This document shows, piece by piece, positions 62,403-64,000 of a stretch of 64,000 bases of DNA. The notes below the pieces were generated by a model. That model did not search any database and was not told where the DNA came from. It saw only the letters and a program-made list of their open reading frames with translations. This DNA is from Pedobacter yonginensis (lineage in GTDB: Bacteria > Bacteroidota > Bacteroidia > Sphingobacteriales > Sphingobacteriaceae): the NCBI RefSeq assembly GCF_003173595.1, contig NZ_QGNZ01000002.1, forward strand, positions 682,001 through 746,000. Direction: 5' to 3'. Positions within the stretch are counted from its first letter, which is position 1, and each line of letters begins with the position of its first letter. The translations under genes were made by a program, and so were the position numbers.

Positions 62403-62468
62403 AATGAAAGAAATAAAAATGAAAATTTTTTGTAAATCAACCAGTTTAGCTTGATGTGTGTATAGGTA

Positions 62469-64000
62469 TTAAAATACAGTATCAATCAACTCGTTGGCAT
62501 GGTTAGGATAATCAGTCGTAAAGTGCAGTCCCCTACTTTCTTTTCTCTGCATAGCAGATTTGATAACCAAATAAGCTGTTTGAATGACGTTTCTCAACTC
62601 GCAGAGTTTAACCGATACCTTATTCTTTTTATAAAATTCCTCAGTTTCCTGATGGATTAAAAATAATCTTCTGTGCGCCCGTTCTAGTCTGAAATCTGAG
62701 CGTACAATACCAACATAGTCACCCATAACCTTCTGCAATTCTCTTAAGTTATGCGTTACCAAAACATCCTCATTACTTTGTGTAACCCCATTTGAATTCC
62801 ATTCAGGGATATTTTCTGGAATAACATTTTGCTTAAAGTTTTCTACGGCATCCTGAAAAATTCGATGTGCAAATACAGTAGCTTCTAATAAAGAATTGGA
62901 GGCCAATCTGTTAGCTCCATGCAAACCTGTTGATGATACTTCACCACAAGCATAAAGATTTTTGATCGATGAACGACCATACTCATCAACCATGATTCCA
63001 CCACACATATAATGAGATGCAGGTGTTACAGGTATGAAATCCTTCGTCATATCTATTCCTATAGACAAACATTTGGCGTAAATATTGGGAAAATGTTTCA
63101 AAATATCTTCTTTGCTTCGCATCGTAATGTCCAGATAAACAAAGTCATCACCAGATTTCTTCATCTCATTATCCACAGCTCTGGCCACAATATCACGAGG
63201 CGCTAAAGATTTTCTTTCATCATATTCTTGCATAAATTCCTCGCCATTTTTTCGGCGAAGTATGCCACCAAAACCCCTAACGGCTTCGGAAATTAGAAAG
63301 GATGGATACTCTCCAGGATGATATAAAGCGGTTGGATGGAACTGAATAAATTCCATATTTCGAACTTTTCCTTTTGCACGATAAACCATTGCCATACCAT
63401 CGCCAGTAGCAATAACCGGATTAGTTGTGGCCGAATACACATGACCAGCACCTCCAGAAGCCATCACTGTAACACTTGCCAAGATCTTTTCCACATCGTT
63501 AAGCTCTGTGTTAAAGGCGTATATGCCGTAACAGTTAATATCTTCGGTACGTTTATCAACAAATTCACCAAGGTGGTGCTGGGTAATTAACTCAAGCGCG
63601 AAGTAATGTGTTAATATCTCTATGTTTGGATTCTTGTGTATTTCCTTTAAAAGCACACGTTCAATTTCGTAACCGGTAATGTCTTTATAGTGCAAAACAC
63701 GATGCTCTGAATGACCACCCTCTTTGGCTAAATCATAGAAACCAGCGTTATCTTTATCGAAATTAATACCGTAGTCGATAATCTCTTGAATACGTTTAGG
63801 ACCCTCTTTTACAACAATTTCCACAATCTTTTCATCGCACAACCCATCGCCAGCAATGAGCGTATCTTCTATGTGTTTTTCGAAAGAATCTCCCTTATCA
63901 ACAACAACTGCAACGCCACCCTGAGCATACTTTGTATTGGATTCATCTTCATTTGATTTGGTAACGATTAATACCTTGCCAAACTTGGCTGCTTTTAATG
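62469..64000 (-). CDS. nadB: L-aspartate oxidase NadB, 5' end outside the window
   Basis: The C-terminal 510 codons or so of L-aspartate oxidase, which makes iminoaspartate for NAD synthesis using FAD. The reading frame stays open to the right edge: upstream of the TTG at 63842 it continues with KYAQGGVAVVVD and LKAAKFGKVLIVTKSN, the usual NadB N-terminal part, so no start is visible. Further blocks are SGGAGHVYSATTNP, HPTALYHPGEYPSFLISEAV and GEVSSTGLHGANRLASNSL. The FAD GxGxxG motif lies beyond the window. Confidence 0.94.
   Translation of the reverse strand, partial: LKAAKFGKVLIVTKSNEDESNTKYAQGGVAVVVDKGDSFEKHIEDTLIAGDGLCDEKIVEIVVKEGPKRIQEIIDYGINFDKDNAGFYDLAKEGGHSEHRVLHYKDITGYEIERVLLKEIHKNPNIEILTHYFALELITQHHLGEFVDKRTEDINCYGIYAFNTELNDVEKILASVTVMASGGAGHVYSATTNPVIATGDGMAMVYRAKGKVRNMEFIQFHPTALYHPGEYPSFLISEAVRGFGGILRRKNGEEFMQEYDERKSLAPRDIVARAVDNEMKKSGDDFVYLDITMRSKEDILKHFPNIYAKCLSIGIDMTKDFIPVTPASHYMCGGIMVDEYGRSSIKNLYACGEVSSTGLHGANRLASNSLLEATVFAHRIFQDAVENFKQNVIPENIPEWNSNGVTQSNEDVLVTHNLRELQKVMGDYVGIVRSDFRLERAHRRLFLIHQETEEFYKKNKVSVKLCELRNVIQTAYLVIKSAMQRKESRGLHFTTDYPNHANELIDTVF

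Noticed and set aside
1..64000. tRNA, rRNA, CRISPR arrays, transposases or prophage genes
   Set aside because: I looked for tRNA-like cloverleaf arms, rRNA blocks, regularly spaced repeats and transposase motifs and found none I could support.

Overview
The window looks like chromosomal DNA from a Bacteroidetes bacterium, most likely a Pedobacter-type member of the Sphingobacteriaceae. Genes are AT-rich and mostly lack Shine-Dalgarno sites. Many starts are preceded by the Bacteroidetes promoter element TAnnTTTG, often with an upstream TTTG. The gene content fits too: a fused LpxC/FabZ, PorX, ECF sigma/anti-sigma pair, DUF4175, HYC_CC_PP, DUF3347 and DUF2911 proteins. The genus is inferred from gene style and not from a database search.

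Layout. 1-2.8 kb: DUF6249 membrane protein, SMR transporter, a tandem pair of roughly 280-bp repeats, ECF sigma and its membrane partner. 3-9.1 kb (minus strand): cold-shock protein, lipoprotein, phosphodiester glycosidase-like protein, large zinc metalloprotease, aspartyl protease with PDZ. 9.2-15.5 kb: PBP4-type carboxypeptidase, esterase, BioF-like PLP enzyme, SixA-like phosphatase, VanX-like dipeptidase, alanine dehydrogenase, TsaE. 15.6-23 kb: PorX, HD hydrolase, lipid A operon lpxD-lpxC/fabZ-lpxA, GNAT, orphan ABC ATPase. 23-27.3 kb: candidate small RNA, two tandem EF-P genes, 5-FCL, ExoIII, cyclophilin. 27.4-29.8 kb: copper/heavy-metal-type cluster. 29.9-30.9 kb: Abi_2 (HEPN) abortive-infection gene with a terminator-like hairpin directly before its start codon. 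31.1-38.9 kb: DOPA dioxygenase, HMA-MauE fusion, YfiT/DinB, degenerate FAD protein, S9 peptidase, a palindromic tandem repeat, and a peroxiredoxin-thioredoxin-DUF6952 operon. 39-46.5 kb (minus): PEP carboxylase and a TetR-TolC-EmrA-EmrB efflux operon with a palindromic operator inside its promoter. 46.7-51.6 kb: small membrane protein, DUF2911, phosphocholine-specific phospholipase C, GDPD-GH16 fusion. 51.8-64 kb: DUF4175, YbeY, ABC-F, two inverted parS-like sites just upstream of mnmG, Ig-like lipoprotein, gamma carbonic anhydrase, and nadB running off the right end.

Most of the window is housekeeping and envelope metabolism. The most notable non-routine signals are: the parS pair at mnmG, which suggests the replication origin region is near; the Abi gene with a small structured RNA-like leader; the promoter-hairpins-terminator unit before the EF-P genes; the EF-P duplication in which only one copy keeps the loop lysine; two families of intergenic repeats; and several genes whose TAnnTTTG element lies only 4-5 nt from the start codon, suggesting leaderless mRNAs. 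No rRNA, tRNA, CRISPR array, transposase or prophage was recognised.
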